Assembly: GCA_002007465.1 (NCBI GenBank)
Contig: LNAC01000861.1
Coordinates: 396,458 to 460,457, forward strand
From: Ailurus styani
Lineage: Eukaryota > Chordata > Mammalia > Carnivora > Ailuridae
Direction: 5' to 3'
Length of the DNA stretch: 64,000 bases
The notes under the pieces were generated by a model that was given only the letters and a program-made list of their open reading frames with translations, ran no database searches and was not told the origin of the DNA. The position numbers and the translations under genes are program-made. Below, piece after piece: positions 35,336 through 46,366 of this stretch. Each line of letters begins with the position of its first letter. Within the stretch, counting starts at the first letter, position 1.

Positions 35336-37339
35336 GAATACTACCCATGTTGTTTTCACCCTTGTTTTCCATCATGTGCCTTTTTCTCCTGCTTTCAGTC
35401 AGTGAAGGTAACCTTCACTCAGTGCCTCAGGGGTGGGATGACCAACACAATATGTAGGAAGAAATGAATCAGCGTCAGGCTTTTGAATTTCAAACACCCA
35501 TCCCTCCAGAGGAAAAGACACAGCACTTGGAGAGAGAGTTGGGAAATCATCTGAGGAACAATACTAAGTTCTCCTCACCCCAACAAGGTAAACATTCCCT
35601 GGCTGGAGATGAGGAAGGTCTTCAAGAGGATGATAGATTGGCTTATGAATTCTGGATAAAGGAGGATGGGAGATGGCTCTCTTCCACACAGCCAGATGGA
35701 AACCTGGGACTGAGCTGCAGGATCCTCACTATAGAGAGCAAGTGATCTTTATTCAGTCCACTCTACCTCTTGAGTGCCTACCTAGTGTTGGGCACTATTC
35801 TAGGTACTGGTCCTACAACAATAGATAAAAGAAGGGAAATTCTGCTTATGTTCAGAAGCCTTAAACAGCTTCACTGAGTGTTCCAATGTTTGGGCTTGGG
35901 ACAGGAATGGCAGAATGAGCCTAGTGACAGTTACAGGAAGAACTCATAATGTGATGGACCTTACCAAGTCTTGTACCTGGAACAACAGTGAATGCCACAA
36001 ATGGTGGAAGACCAGACCAGAAAAAGGACGTCTCAGGAGATGGCCCTGTGCCTAGATAAGGACCCAGATAGGATGATCAACCCTGCACACAAAAGCATAT
36101 GTGAGCCACTCCTCTGCCTTCCTCTGCCCACTCGCTCCTCCCCCAAAACCAGATCGCCGCAGAACCCTAGGTTAACTGACATTAAGTTCTCCTATCTCAG
36201 TGGAATGGTGGCTCAACTATTTGTTAAACTGAATTATAGAAAAGTAAAGAAAGTTGTATTTCCCGACCTCCTGAATTAGTGGCCTGAGATTTTTTACCTA
36301 CTGCACGGGTTTTTTTTGTTGTTGTTGTTGTTTTGTTTTGTTTTGTTTTTTGCCACAAGACCATGATTTCTCAGAGAGCACTTCACTGGTTGATCAGGGG
36401 AAACTATGATTGGTAGGTATGTGAGTTATTGCACACACTCATTTATTATTCACATTTATTGAGTCTAATTCTTGAGCACTGGGTCAGGGGCTGGGTATAC
36501 ATCAGAGAAAAGACAAGTTCCCAGCACTCAAAGAACCAAAACTTCAGCCATGGGCTATGTTTTAAGCAGGATGCCAGGTCAAGGCAGGATATATGAAAAT
36601 AAGATGATCTTCACCCTCCCTTTCTCAGAGGGTAATAATTTTCTTGGTTGATTTTGGTCTTGGGGTTTGTTCACATATTTCTAAGCTATAAATTCTCCAG
36701 AAACTCTAAGATTTTCTATCACCCTCCCTTACCCCCACATCACCAGCATCTCCTGACTATCACATTCTCTGGGCTTTGTTGTCCTTTTTAAACTAATGCT
36801 GGAATATTTATGCCAACACTACTTGCCTTCCATACACAAGTCCTTATTTAGAGTCTTAAACTTAGACAAGAGGAGAGTCATTAGCAGTTGCACCTCGATA
36901 GACATTGAGTTGGCCTGAATAACTTAAGGGTTACCATAAACACTTCTAAAAGGCTGCTAATCCTTGAAGCTAATTGTCAGAGAAGAACATAGTGTCCTAG
37001 GAATCAGGTCCTAGAAGCTCAGAGATATGCAGTGGATTCTTAAAAATACATTTTCACTTGATTTAAATAGTTTGCTTTTTAATGTTGCTTTCTCTATAAG
37101 GAGCTCAAACATTCTGCCAGCAAAGTAAACAGGAACACACAGAGCCAAACTTGTGTGGAAGACAGATCCTTGGAGTATTTAATTAAAGCAAAGCAAATAA
37201 AAATACTCCCAAAACTCTTCCTTCCAAAAAAAAAAAATCTATGTTTGGCTCTTCGGCTGCTTCTCACTCCTGTTATACTTGTCACCTTCCGCCAGATTAC
37301 TGGAACAACACATTAACTGCTTTCTAAGTCTCTAATCCA
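35336..37339. other. No gene; traces of ancient repeat and a T/G tract
   Basis: Phrases at 35775-35830 ('GAGTGCCTACCTAGTGTTGG', 'GCACTATTCTAGGTACTGG') and 36450-36510 recall an ancient mammalian repeat with a 'tactatgtgccaggcac' motif. A T-rich (GTT)n/(GTTTT)n tract lies at 36308-36352. No exon-like features are seen. Confidence 0.4.
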
Positions 37340-37915
37340 AGACACCTTCAAATTTGTTTTCCACATTGTGTGTTACCAGGTTAATCTTTCTAAATGACCT
37401 CTTAACTTTTACGTCTCTGTTTTCCTCCTGTTGTTCCCCTTTCTAAGAATCATTCACGCTTCCTCATTAGAAGGGCCTACCTTACAGGTCTATCTCTTTC
37501 TAATAAGGTGGCCATACACATTGGTTGGCACTGAATTGTCCTGCTTTATGACTATTTTCCCCCTTTTCTCTCCAAGATGGCTTATTTTGGAGAATAACTT
37601 ATACTGTGTGGATCTTTCCTCAATATTCCAGTGTGGCTCATGACATCAACATCTCCCACCCCTCAGCCTTCTGCTCATTCTCCCTCTCCCTGCGGGGCTC
37701 AGGCTGTATCCTTTTTATGGGAAGCACATTCCTGTTCCTCCACCCATTCTTCAAGATTCAACTCATGTTTCACCTCCTCTGAAAGGCCTTCATCAGCACT
37801 CCTGGCCATGCTGTGCTCTTCTGTCTATGAAGCTTTATAACCTCTCAGTACCATTCATTTTGACACTTCATCATTTACTACTTTGCATTCTTAATTAGCA
37901 AGAATGAAGATGGAA
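37340..37915 (+). mobile_element. L2 LINE 3' part
   Basis: 'GGTTAATCTTTCTAAATGAC', 'TTCAAGATTCAACTCATGTT', 'TCACCTCCTCTGAAAGGCCT' and 'TCATTTACTACTTTGCATTC' read in L2 order. The middle portion is only loosely alignable by eye. Confidence 0.6.
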
Positions 37916-38002
37916 GGAAATCTTTCACATTATACATTTTCTAGAATAGCACAAGCATTTTTTTTCTTTCAACATTTTATTTTGGAAATTCATGCAGGAA
38001 TG

Positions 38003-38173
38003 AAAAGTTCGATGAATTGTACAATAAAAATATGTATATGTTTCACCTGGAGTCAGAAATTGTTAACATTTTGCCACATTTGATCTCTCTCTCTCTCTCT
38101 CTCATTCTCTCATTGCACCTGTCTCTATCTCTGAGTGTGGCTGTGTGTGTTTTTTTTGCAGACCCACTTTTTA
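38003..38173. mobile_element. Old LINE-like repeat, segment 1 of 3
   Basis: 'GAATTGTACAATAAAAATAT', 'GTTAACATTTTGCCACATTT' and a (TC)n run at 38086-38104 match the start of the same old repeat family seen at 49905-50810. It is probably an L1M-type 3' region. Here it is broken first by a SINE and then by an MLT1 provirus. Confidence 0.55.
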
Positions 38174-38358
38174 AAAAAGGTTTTATCTATTTATTTGTCA
38201 GAGAGAGAGAGAGAGCACAAGCAAGGGAAGTGGCAGGCAGAGGAAGAAGCAGGCTCCCTGCTGAGTAGGAGCCTGACACAGGACTTAATCCCAGGACTCT
38301 GGAATCATGAACTGAGATGAAGGCAGACGCTTAAATGACTGAGCCACCCAGGTGCCCC
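38174..38358 (-). mobile_element. CAN-SINE, antisense, inside the old LINE-like repeat
   Basis: It starts with TAAAAAAGGTTTTATCTATT and ends TGAGCCACCCAGGTGCCCC. Flanks TTGCAGACCCACTTTTTA (38157-38173 region) and TTGTAGATCCATTTTTA (38359-38375) are a decayed target duplication. Confidence 0.92.
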
Positions 38359-38562
38359 TTGTAGATCCATTTTTAAAAAGGCTACAAACTTCATAATACT
38401 TTACCCTTAAAGACTCCAGAGTGTATGTCCTAGAATAAAGATATTTTCCAACATAATCACAATATTAACACACCTAATAAAATTAACAATCATTCCACAA
38501 TATCATCAAATTATACGTATTCAACTTTACCTAGTTATGCTTAAAATGGCCTTTATAAGTAT
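38359..38562. mobile_element. Old LINE-like repeat, segment 2 of 3
   Basis: 'ACATAATCACAATATTAACA' and 'AATCATTCCACAATATCATC' match the family's 'cacaataccattatcacacc ... ccataatatcatc' region. It is interrupted at 38563 by the LTR element. Confidence 0.5.
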
Positions 38563-38941
38563 ATTTGTTTCCTAGCGCTGCTATAACAAATTACCACAAA
38601 CTTAGTGGCCTAAAAATACAAATTCATTATCCTACAATCTGAAGGTCAGAAGTCCAAAATAATCTCACCAGGTTAAAACTGAGATGTCAGCAGGGTGGTG
38701 CTCCTTTCTTGAGAATCTAGGGGAGTATCCATTTTCTGGTCTTTTAGAGGTGCTTCTCGAGGTCCCCACACTCCTTGGCTTGTGACCCTCTTCCATCTTT
38801 AAAGAAAGCATTGACCAGTAGAGCCTTTCTCACATGACATCGTGTTGACACTAACTCCTCTGCCTTCTTCCTCCATAATCAAAGAACCTGGGGATTAGGT
38901 GGTCATCTTTGTGTGTGTGGGTCCTCATTCTATGTACCACA
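38563..38941 (-). mobile_element. 3' LTR of an antisense MLT1 (MaLR) provirus
   Basis: It begins 'TTGTTTCCTAGCGCTGCTAT', 'AACAAATTACCACAAACTTA' and 'GTGGCC', and ends 'TTCTATGTACCACA'. The same order recurs at 40632-41131, which identifies the two LTRs of one element. This copy is about 120 bp shorter, so it carries deletions. Confidence 0.85.
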
Positions 38942-39257
38942 GTCTGTTCTCTGCCCTCAAAAGATTCACATCTGTGTCACATGCAAAATTCACTTACACC
39001 ACCCTACTATGCCCCAAAGTCTTAATGTATTAAGCATCAACTCAAAGTTCAAAATCTTATCAGCTCAAAAGTTCCCAACCCCATCATCTAAATCAGATGT
39101 GGATGAGGCTCTGGCTACGAGCAACCAAAGGTAAAATTCCTCTCTATCTGTAGACCTATGATATTCAGGATACATCTTCTTTTCTCCCCCAATTCAGTGG
39201 TGGGTCAGGCATAGGACAGCAGTTACAGAGATTTTCATTCAGAAAGGGATACAGAGT

Positions 39258-39470
39258 GGGGTGTCTGGGTGGCTCAGTCAGTTGAGTATGAAACTCTTGA
39301 TGTTGGCTCAGGTCATCATCTCGGGGTCCTGAGACTGAGCCCCACATCAGGCTCCCTGCTGAGTTTGGAACCTACTTGGGATTCTCTCTCTCTCTGCCCC
39401 TTCTCCCACACTGCTTACATATGCTTGTGCACTCTCCCTCTTTGTTTCAAGAAAAAAAAGAAAAAAAAGC
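39258..39470 (+). mobile_element. Older CAN-SINE inside the MLT1 internal region
   Basis: Head GGGGTGTCTGGGTGGCTCAG, then 'CAGTTGAGTATGAAACTCTTG', an old caniform core. The tail is AAAAAAAAGAAAAAAAAGC. It is older than the mustelid-type copies, consistent with its divergence. The target duplication is not clear. Confidence 0.88.
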
Positions 39471-40418
39471 AATAGAAGGAAAGAAATGTCTCCAGTGCCA
39501 AGCACTTTCAAAATCCATTCAAGCAAACTTCATTTGGTTTAAAGTCTTGGAATCAGTCCTCTGCGGCTCATGGCTCTGCCCACTGAGATTGTGGCTGTGC
39601 CTTCTGAGTCATCCTCCCTTCCCCACAAAAGGTAGCTTATGTTCACAGCTGAGTGATTTTATCAGCCTCTTTTTGTGCCTGTAGAATTTTGAAGTCTGCA
39701 GCCTTTTTTCATTTTATAGTCTCTCCTCCTTTTCATTCCAAGCTGGCAATGTTTCTGTTGGTATAAAATTCTCAAGAACCTTGGGTGGGGGGGTGGTCTC
39801 TGGTGTACATCACAGAGACTGACTCCATCAGATAAGAGGCTCCTCCCATCTCCTCCTAGATTCTGTTGAGAGGGCTGAGGGGACCCATTTGCCACATACC
39901 CTGTTTCTTCGGTTAGGTCTCAGTGACTGCACAACATGACCTTCGAATCTTTCAAGCTACTAGTCAAAGATTGTCCAACCACACCCTTGGTTTTCTTTCT
40001 AGAACATACTTTCTTGATCGTTAATCTCCTAATTTCAGCATTTTGCATAAACTGGGTAGCTTGAGAATTTCCTAACTTATCAAGCCTTGCTTTCTTTTTA
40101 CTGAACGGTTCTTCCTGCAATCTATCGCTTTTCTCTCACATTTTTTTATAAGCATCAACAAGAAACCCAACTGCACTTTCCACGTGTTGTTTGGAAAGCT
40201 CCTCAACCAAATGTACACTTCCATAGTTTACAATTTCTGCCTTCTACATAACTGCAAGGCACAATTCTGTGAAATTTTCTACCACTATGTAACAAGAATC
40301 TTCTTTCCTCCAGTTTCCAAAAATGAATTCTTCATTTCATTCTGAACCCTCACTGACCGAGACAGAGACTTTACTGTCCAGCTTTCTACCACTGGTTTAT
40401 TCAAGAAAATCTAGGTTT

Positions 40419-40622
40419 TCATGTTCCTTAAAGTTCTTTCAGCTCCTTCCAGTGCCCAATTCCAAAGTCATTTCTACACTTTTAGGTATTTGGTAAAGAA
40501 GCACTCCACTTCTGATACCNTCTCATGTTCCTTAAAGTTCTTTCAGCTCCTTCCAGTGCCCAATTCCAAAGTCATTTCTACAATTTTAGGTATTTGGTAA
40601 AGAAGCACTCCACTTCTGATAC
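40419..40622. repeat. 100-bp duplication across a single N
   Basis: Bases 40419-40518 and 40523-40622 are the same apart from one C/A difference (TCTACACTTTTAGG against TCTACAATTTTAGG). N at 40520 lies between them. It is probably two allelic contig ends that were abutted instead of merged. Confidence 0.88.
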
Positions 40623-40631
40623 TGAAATTTC

Positions 40632-41131
40632 TGTCAGTATCTTATTTCTGCTATAACAAATTACTACAAATTTAGTGGCTTAAAGCAACTTCCATCTGTC
40701 ATCTTATAGTTCTGGAGTTCAGAAATATGAAATGGTTCCCACTGGGCTAAAATCAAAGTGTCCTCTAGGCTGTGTTCTCTTATGAAATCTTTTCGGGAGA
40801 ATCTGTTTTCATAGTTTTTCGGGTTCCTTGATGCTGTCCACATTTTTTAGCTCATGGCCCCTTCCATTATTCAAGGCCAGTAATGACACCTGAGTCTTAC
40901 ATCAATAATGGATTACAACAGACTCTGACACTCCCTTTTCTGTATCCTTCTTCCATTTATAAGGATCCTTATGAATATATTTGGACCCACTTAGATAATC
41001 TGGTATAATCTCTTTATTTTAATGATAATTGATTAACGGCCTTAATTTCTGCTTCCTTGTAATATAATATATTCACAGTTCTGGGGATGAGGGTGTAAGC
41101 ACCTTTGAGGGGTCATTATGCTCCTACCACA
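40632..41131 (-). mobile_element. 5' LTR of the antisense MLT1 (MaLR) provirus
   Basis: 'TGTCAGTATCTTATTTCTGC', 'TATAACAAATTACTACAAAT' and 'TTAGTGGCTTAAAGC' start it, and 'ATTATGCTCCTACCACA' ends it. It is about 500 bp long, close to full length for MLT1. The pair with 38563-38941 makes this a rare two-LTR copy instead of a solo LTR. Confidence 0.87.
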
Positions 41132-41700
41132 ATATATTTCACCCTAATCTGATTTCCAGTAAAGGTTTACATATTACATGTAAGAATGATAACTCTTTAT
41201 TTTCTTTTAATCTAGAACAGTCCTGTCACCTCCCCTCTTTCAACAAATACACTTTTTTTTTCAAGATAGTGAGTTTTATGAACTTGGTGTCTGTAGAGTA
41301 TCCCATATTCTACCTTTGCATTATGTTTTTCCATTTTTCGATTTAGGTTAAGCAGTTTTGACAAGAATGCATTGTTTGTTATATTATGTAAGTTGTATTG
41401 CATCATATCACCACTACTAGTAATGCAAAGTGTGATTACTTGGTGCCAGTGGACCACCATCACTGTACCAGAAAGGTACAGTTTTCCTCAAGTTATCCAA
41501 AGGAAAAATTTGGAGAGTGACACCTTGAGATTGTGTAAAAATATCTTTTCTCCACTATATTGTCTACCATGGTGGTAACTTATTGAAGATCTTTCATGAA
41601 TCAGTGTATTATGTTTTGAGTTGTAATGATGATATCCTAATTCTATCACTCCTTCTGTCAATATAATCTGGTATTTTTCTATAAAGGAGAATGCATATTC
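41132..41700. mobile_element. Old LINE-like repeat, segment 3 of 3
   Basis: 'TTTTAATCTAGAACAGTCCT', 'AGAGTATCCCATATTCTACC', 'GTGACACCTTGAGATTGTG' and 'CTATCACTCCTTCTGTCAAT' continue the family interrupted at 38562. Rejoining the segments explains why the flanks of the provirus belong together. Confidence 0.6.
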
Positions 41701-41701
41701 C

Positions 41702-41896
41702 TTTTTTTTAAAGATTTTATTTATTTATTTGACAGAGAGACACAGCGAGAGAGGGAACACAAGCAGGGGGAGTGGGAGAGGGAGAAGCAGGCTCTCCACT
41801 GAGCAGGGAGCCTGATGTGGTGCTTGATCCCAGAACCCTGGGCTCATGACCTGAGCCAAAGGCAGATGCTTAACGACTGAGCTCCTCAGGCACCGC
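41702..41896 (-). mobile_element. CAN-SINE, antisense
   Basis: TTTTTTTAAAGATTTTATTT begins the antisense tail and CTGAGCTCCTCAGGCACCGC ends it with a mutated head. A (GA) body and CTGAGCAGGGAGCCTGATG are intact. Confidence 0.92.
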
Positions 41897-41940
41897 TACA
41901 CCTTTTTTTCTTTTCAAATATTATATTCTTGAGTATTTCA

Positions 41941-41972
41941 TGATGATGATGATGATGAAAGAAAGAAAGATG

Positions 41973-42023
<51 letters not shown>

Positions 42024-42048
42024 AGAAAGATGATGAAGAAGAAAGAAA
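41941..42048. repeat. Compound (GAT)n-(GAAA)n microsatellite
   Basis: GATGATGAT units pass into GAAAGAAAG units, with GATGA islands on both sides. It is purine-rich throughout. Confidence 0.97.
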
Positions 42049-42373
42049 AAACATGAAATAAAAGTTATTAAGGACACAGACAAAAAGAGAGAGCAAATAT
42101 TTTTAAAGCTTTGTGAGGTCAGAGAGACTCGATTTCGACTATGGATTCTAAGTCTGGCTGTGGTTGGTAAGGCAAGAAGGAACAGAGCTAGAATCCAGGT
42201 ACTGTGAGGGTGAGTCCCCATAAGCATAGGCAATGAAAAGGCTACCAGAAAGAGCCTGAAGGAACATGCAAATTTTCAGTTCTACATCATCCTGAGGTTT
42301 CCTTACATTCTATCCTGTGAGCTGCTGTTTTCCTATCCTGTTCATTTCTGAGCAACGACTCCTTGCTAGAAAT
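42049..42373. other. No gene or recognised repeat
   Basis: Short spacer between a microsatellite and a SINE with no readable feature. Confidence 0.4.
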
Positions 42374-42383
42374 GCCATCTTGA

Positions 42384-42620
42384 GGGGTACCTGGGTGGCT
42401 CAGTCAGTTAAGCATCCACCTCTTTGTTTTGGCTCAGGTCATGATCTCAGGGTCCTGGGATCAAGCCCTGTGGCAGGCTCTGTGAGGAGAACCCTGAGCA
42501 CTGGAGTCTGCTTGTCTCTCTTCCTCTGCTCCTTCTCCTTCCTCCCAGAGTGCTCTCTTTTTCTAAAAAAAAAAAAAAGAAAGAAAGAAAGAAAGAAAAG
42601 AAAAAGAAAAGAGGAAAAAA
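42384..42620 (+). mobile_element. Older CAN-SINE with GAAA-rich tail
   Basis: The head reads GGGGTACCTGGGTGGCTCAG, then TCAGTTAAGCATCCACC, the older arctoid core. The tail has grown into AAAGAAAGAAAG. Target duplication GCCATCTTGA (42374-42383 and 42621-42630) is perfect. Confidence 0.93.
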
Positions 42621-42630
42621 GCCATCTTGA

Positions 42631-43252
42631 AACGAAGTGAGATATTATTTAACTTCCCATGAAAATCACTAGTGCTTTGCTTCTCAGTACATGAAAGTGC
42701 TCCTGGAAACTACTGTCATTAGGGGAAGTGCCAGGCCAAGAGTCAATTTACAGAAAATGGAAGAAATTGTCCAATCAACTGAAAGAAATTGGAAGAAACT
42801 GTCCAATCATCATTTATCGGGTGTATTGCCCCATACTATGGAGCATCGGTGTTCTCTCTCTCTCTCCTCAAATATAATTACAAAGAATGTTATTATAATT
42901 CACTTTTAAAGAGAAGTTGTTCATGCCAATGTTGATAAAAATAAAATAGAACTACCCAAACAAACAAACAAATACAAGTATTTAAGATGACTCTGTGTTC
43001 AATAAATTGATTTATGTTTATTATAGCACCCTAAATATCAGAGGGAAATTTCAATTAGGTAAAATTTTATGTCATAAAGGAAGTTTGGACTGTGGGCTGG
43101 GCAAAATAGAGAATGTGTTGGTACAATATGTATTTCAGAAAGACATCAGGTTTTGGAAAAGAGTGCCACAGACTGTGCATTTAACACATTGCCAACTTCC
43201 TAGAGCCAGGGGAATTCATAGATCTATTAAGTAAAGAGCTTCCAAATGACAG
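42631..43252. other. No gene; small tandem repeat
   Basis: An imperfect tandem pair with a period of about 32 bp (TGGAAGAAATTGTCCAATCA and TGGAAGAAACTGTCCAATCA) lies at about 42759-42811. Otherwise plain AT-rich sequence. Confidence 0.45.
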
Positions 43253-43350
43253 GACCTATGTTTTATTTATTTTTGTATTTCCATTTTCCTTCACAAGGGT
43301 TAGCACCCAGAAGATATTCAATCACTGTTTTTGAATGAATAAATGAATGT
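43253..43350 (+). mobile_element. L2 LINE 3' terminus
   Basis: 'TTTGTATTTCCATTTTCC', 'GGGTTAGCACCCAGAAGATA' and 'TTCAATCACTGTTTTTGAAT', then GAATAAATGAATG, match the last 90-100 bp of L2. Confidence 0.6.
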
Positions 43351-44199
43351 ATAAATGTATTAGATAAAGGCATTGATTATATAAAAATAATTTTACAAAC
43401 TCAACTAATTATGTTAGAATCCATATTGCACATTAGCTATGATAGAAAACCATTTTTAATTGTTTAGGCTTTTATCTTCCTTTTAAAGCAGAACAAAGCA
43501 TGTCTTCATTTCAATAATTAATTTCACCAATATAATAACTCAGCTGCTTCAGTGAGTTTGGTGACACAGGAACAACCAGCTTTGACTTTGTGGAGTGAAA
43601 AATATACAACTTTCCACTGAAATAAACTTCAAATACATTGGCTATGTCCCTGAGAGGAAAGAAAACCTTTCTAATAGAAAACACTAAAAACACCATGTTT
43701 AAATATTGAATAACTGGGTACTTTGTTTTGATGGTTAAATCTATACCTAAACTGTGTGAACATATGGCAGCCTCTGAATACAAAGTTCCCCAGGATAGCT
43801 GGAGCACTCGGATGATCCCTAATTAAGCAGCAGTCTTAGAGACTAAGCTTTAATTAATTAAATGCTTCAGTAAGCTAAGCATAGTGTGGGCACTTCCAAT
43901 GTCATTCTCTGGTGCTATCGCAACACTATCAGGGATCTAGATGTTGGTGGGTCATCTGCAATTAAGAGCAACATCTCCTTCTGATGCTATATACTTACAT
44001 GTTGCAAAGAAAGCTGGTGAGTGCAATGAACTTGAACTCTGGACGGGCCAGTTGGGGTCATACCTGTTAAGACAAGGACGTGGGTGCATGGTTAATGTGC
44101 AGATTGTTGATGCCTATGTTTCTGTTCAGTTCTCACGTGTGTGCATATGTATAAGGGGAAGTAATCAAGTACACAAGAGCAAAAGGCATTGCTAGAACA
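43351..44199. other. No gene or recognised repeat
   Basis: AT-rich with TTAATTAATTAA at 43850-43861. No family signature. Confidence 0.4.
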
Positions 44200-44411
44200 G
44201 GGGCACCTGGGTGGCTCAGTTGGTTAAGAATCTGCCTTCAGCTCAGGTCATGACCCCAGGGCCCTGGGATTGAACCCCACATCAGGCTCTCTGCTCAGCA
44301 GGCGCCTGCTTCTCCCTCGCCTTCTGCTCCTCCCCACTGGCTCATGCTCACTCACTCTCTCTCTCTCTAATAAATAAATAAAATCTTTAAAAAAAAAAAA
44401 AGAAAAAAAAG
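44200..44411 (+). mobile_element. Older CAN-SINE
   Basis: GGGGCACCTGGGTGGCTCAG head, then TTGGTTAAGAATCTGCC core (arctoid type). The end is TAATAAATAAATAAAATCTT plus poly(A) with one G interruption. Confidence 0.93.
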
Positions 44412-45616
44412 AATGGTAGGAGGATGTGGCTTCTCCAAGCCAGCAGGAAGAGGTCAGTGATTTTAGGGCTGTGGGTGTAGGCTTTCCCTTCCTCCAACGG
44501 GCTCTTGATCTGGCTACAATGGAAAAGGTTTTCACGTTCCGTTGGTCACTGTATTTACATTGTACAGTTAATTTTGTAATTATTTATTCGTCACGATAAA
44601 GAGTGCTCCTGCCTGTGGACAGAACGAGCAATACTCAAATGATCGGCACCAGTCCTTCAGATCTGTCGTGAGGTATCTGTAGGACGTGGGCACAGAGCGT
44701 CTTCTAACTAGCAAATCCAAAGATGGCAATGTGGGCCACATTAGTATTTCTAGACATGACTGGCCTTTTCAATTTCCATTTCCCACAAATAGGAAACAAT
44801 ATGCCAATGACAGGCTGACTGATGTTTCACTGAGCGCTCCAGATAGTGTTTGCTTCTTTTGGGAGAGGAGTCTGCAAATCTGGCAAGTACTGGCATCAAG
44901 TTGAACCCAGCGGAGGGAGAATGTTTTATTTATTTTAAGGCCTGAAGCAGAGCCAGCAAGAGTTGTGATTAAATTAAAACATTCTTTTTAAGGAAAAAGA
45001 AGCAGCATTTGTGGAAGAATGCATTATAGGCTCATCCCTGGTTGGGACGGAGAGGGCGTGCAGAGAATCCCAGACTTCCATTGTTCGTGCCATTTCTTCT
45101 AGTGTGCTAGAATCATGACAAGGCGTTGCAATTTTCTTCTCTGGGTTTTACCCTCTGAGAGCTCCCAAGCCCCCAGCCTTGGATCTTAGGGACACAAAAA
45201 CATAATTACCAAAAGCAAGGAAATCTCCAGTTCAACTGCCTTGTACTTGTTTCACTTGTTTTTAGAAATTTGCTCTTTCTTTTGGGTGTTGTGTGTGACC
45301 CAGGTGAATTTAGCCAGACTGGATAGTCATGTGCTATTAAGTATGCGGGTTTTACTCAGAAGCTATATTCCATTTTTAGAAAAACCATGCTTATGCCCTT
45401 AAATTCCATTTCTACTTCACATTATTCTCATGAAGATAATGTGAAATACAAAGATGGGGGTTTGCATACACGGTAGAAGTAGTTCCTTCTCATCCTTCCA
45501 CCTCCTCTTAATTCATCACTGCCACTTCTGTCACTATTTATTGTAATTTGTTTAGTTTTCATGGTCTATATCCACAAGTACAGTGAAAATGCCATAAAGT
45601 AAATTTTGAAAGAGCC
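44412..45616. other. Repeat-free, CpG-retaining stretch; candidate regulatory element
   Basis: From about 44510 to 45120 no transposon is visible, yet more than a dozen CpGs are kept (e.g. TTCACGTTCCG, TTCGTCACGAT, GATCGGCAC, TGTCGTGAGG, GGACGTGGG, GAGCGCTCC, GACGGAGAGGGCGTGC). Homeodomain-like TAATTTTGTAATTATTTA (44571-44588) and SOX-like CCATTGTTC (45077-45085) motifs occur. No open frame or splice context supports an exon. Confidence 0.35.
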
Positions 45617-46290
45617 GACGAGATGGCGCCCAAAAAGCCTTGCTTCCTGGTATTCCCACCCTGTGTAGTTCCCTTCCACATTGCACTAGGGCTGGTCTCT
45701 CTGGCCAAGAGAACACAAAATTGATGGTATGTTATGTGTTTCTGACACCAGGTTATGAAAGACTAGCTTGTTACTTGGGCTTGCCCTTTCTTTCCCTCCT
45801 GTACTGAGCAGCCTCATGGAGAAGCCCACCACTGTGGCAAGGGATTGAAGCCACCTGCTATCAGCCGATCCTCCAACTCTCCAGGTGACTGCAGCCCTGG
45901 CCAGCAGCTCGATGTCGCTTCATGAGAGACCTTAAATCAGAATGGCTCAGATAAGCTGCTCCTGGATTCCTTACTCAAAAAGTGTGAGATAATAAATGTC
46001 TGTTTATTTGTTCTGTTTTGTCTTTTTAAGGATTCATTTATTTATTTTAGAGAGAGAGGGAGAGAAAGCCCCAGAGGGGTGGGTGGACAGAGGGAGATGG
46101 AGAGAGAGTCTTAAGCAGACTCCCCGGTGAGCGTGGAGTCCAACTTGGGGCTCAATCTCGGGACTCTGAGATCAGGACATGAGAGCAACCCAAGAGTCAG
46201 ATGCTCAACCGATTGCACCACACAGGTGCCCCATAAACGTTTGTTTTAATTGCTAAGGTTGGGGGTAATTTGATCCAAACAGTAGATGAC
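45617..46290 (+). mobile_element. Old MLT1-type LTR interrupted by a SINE
   Basis: 'GACTGCAGCCCTGGCCAGCA', 'CATGAGAGACCTTAAATCAG', 'AATGGCTCAGATAAGCTGCT' and 'GTGTGAGATAATAAATGTCT', then after the SINE 'AATTGCTAAGGTTGGGGGTA' and 'ATTTGATCC', match the 3' half of an old MaLR-like LTR. The SINE at 46006-46232 splits it. Confidence 0.65.
46006..46232 (-). mobile_element. Older CAN-SINE, antisense, inside an LTR
   Basis: An impure T-rich tail is followed by TTTTAAGGATTCATTTATTT and a GA body, with CACCACACAGGTGCCCC at the head end. Target duplication ATAAATGTCTGTTT (45992-46005) and ATAAACGTTTGTTT (46233-46246) has two mismatches. Confidence 0.88.
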
Positions 46291-46366
46291 AAATGCAAGA
46301 AAGATCAGTGTTTGATTGTGTGCACCAACTCCTAGCACAGCATGACACATCGATCTTAATGACATG

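Larger units (their letters stand above)
38942..40631 (-). mobile_element. Internal region of the MLT1 (MaLR) provirus
   Basis: It carries antisense phrases of MaLR internal sequence: 'GCCCCAAAGTCTTAATGTAT', 'AAGCATCAACTCAAAGTTC', 'CAGTGCCCAATTCCAAAGTC' and 'TTGGTAAAGAAGCACTCCAC'. MaLR elements are non-autonomous ERVL relatives and no reading frame survives. A SINE at 39258 and a single-N duplication at 40419-40622 lengthen it. Confidence 0.8.
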
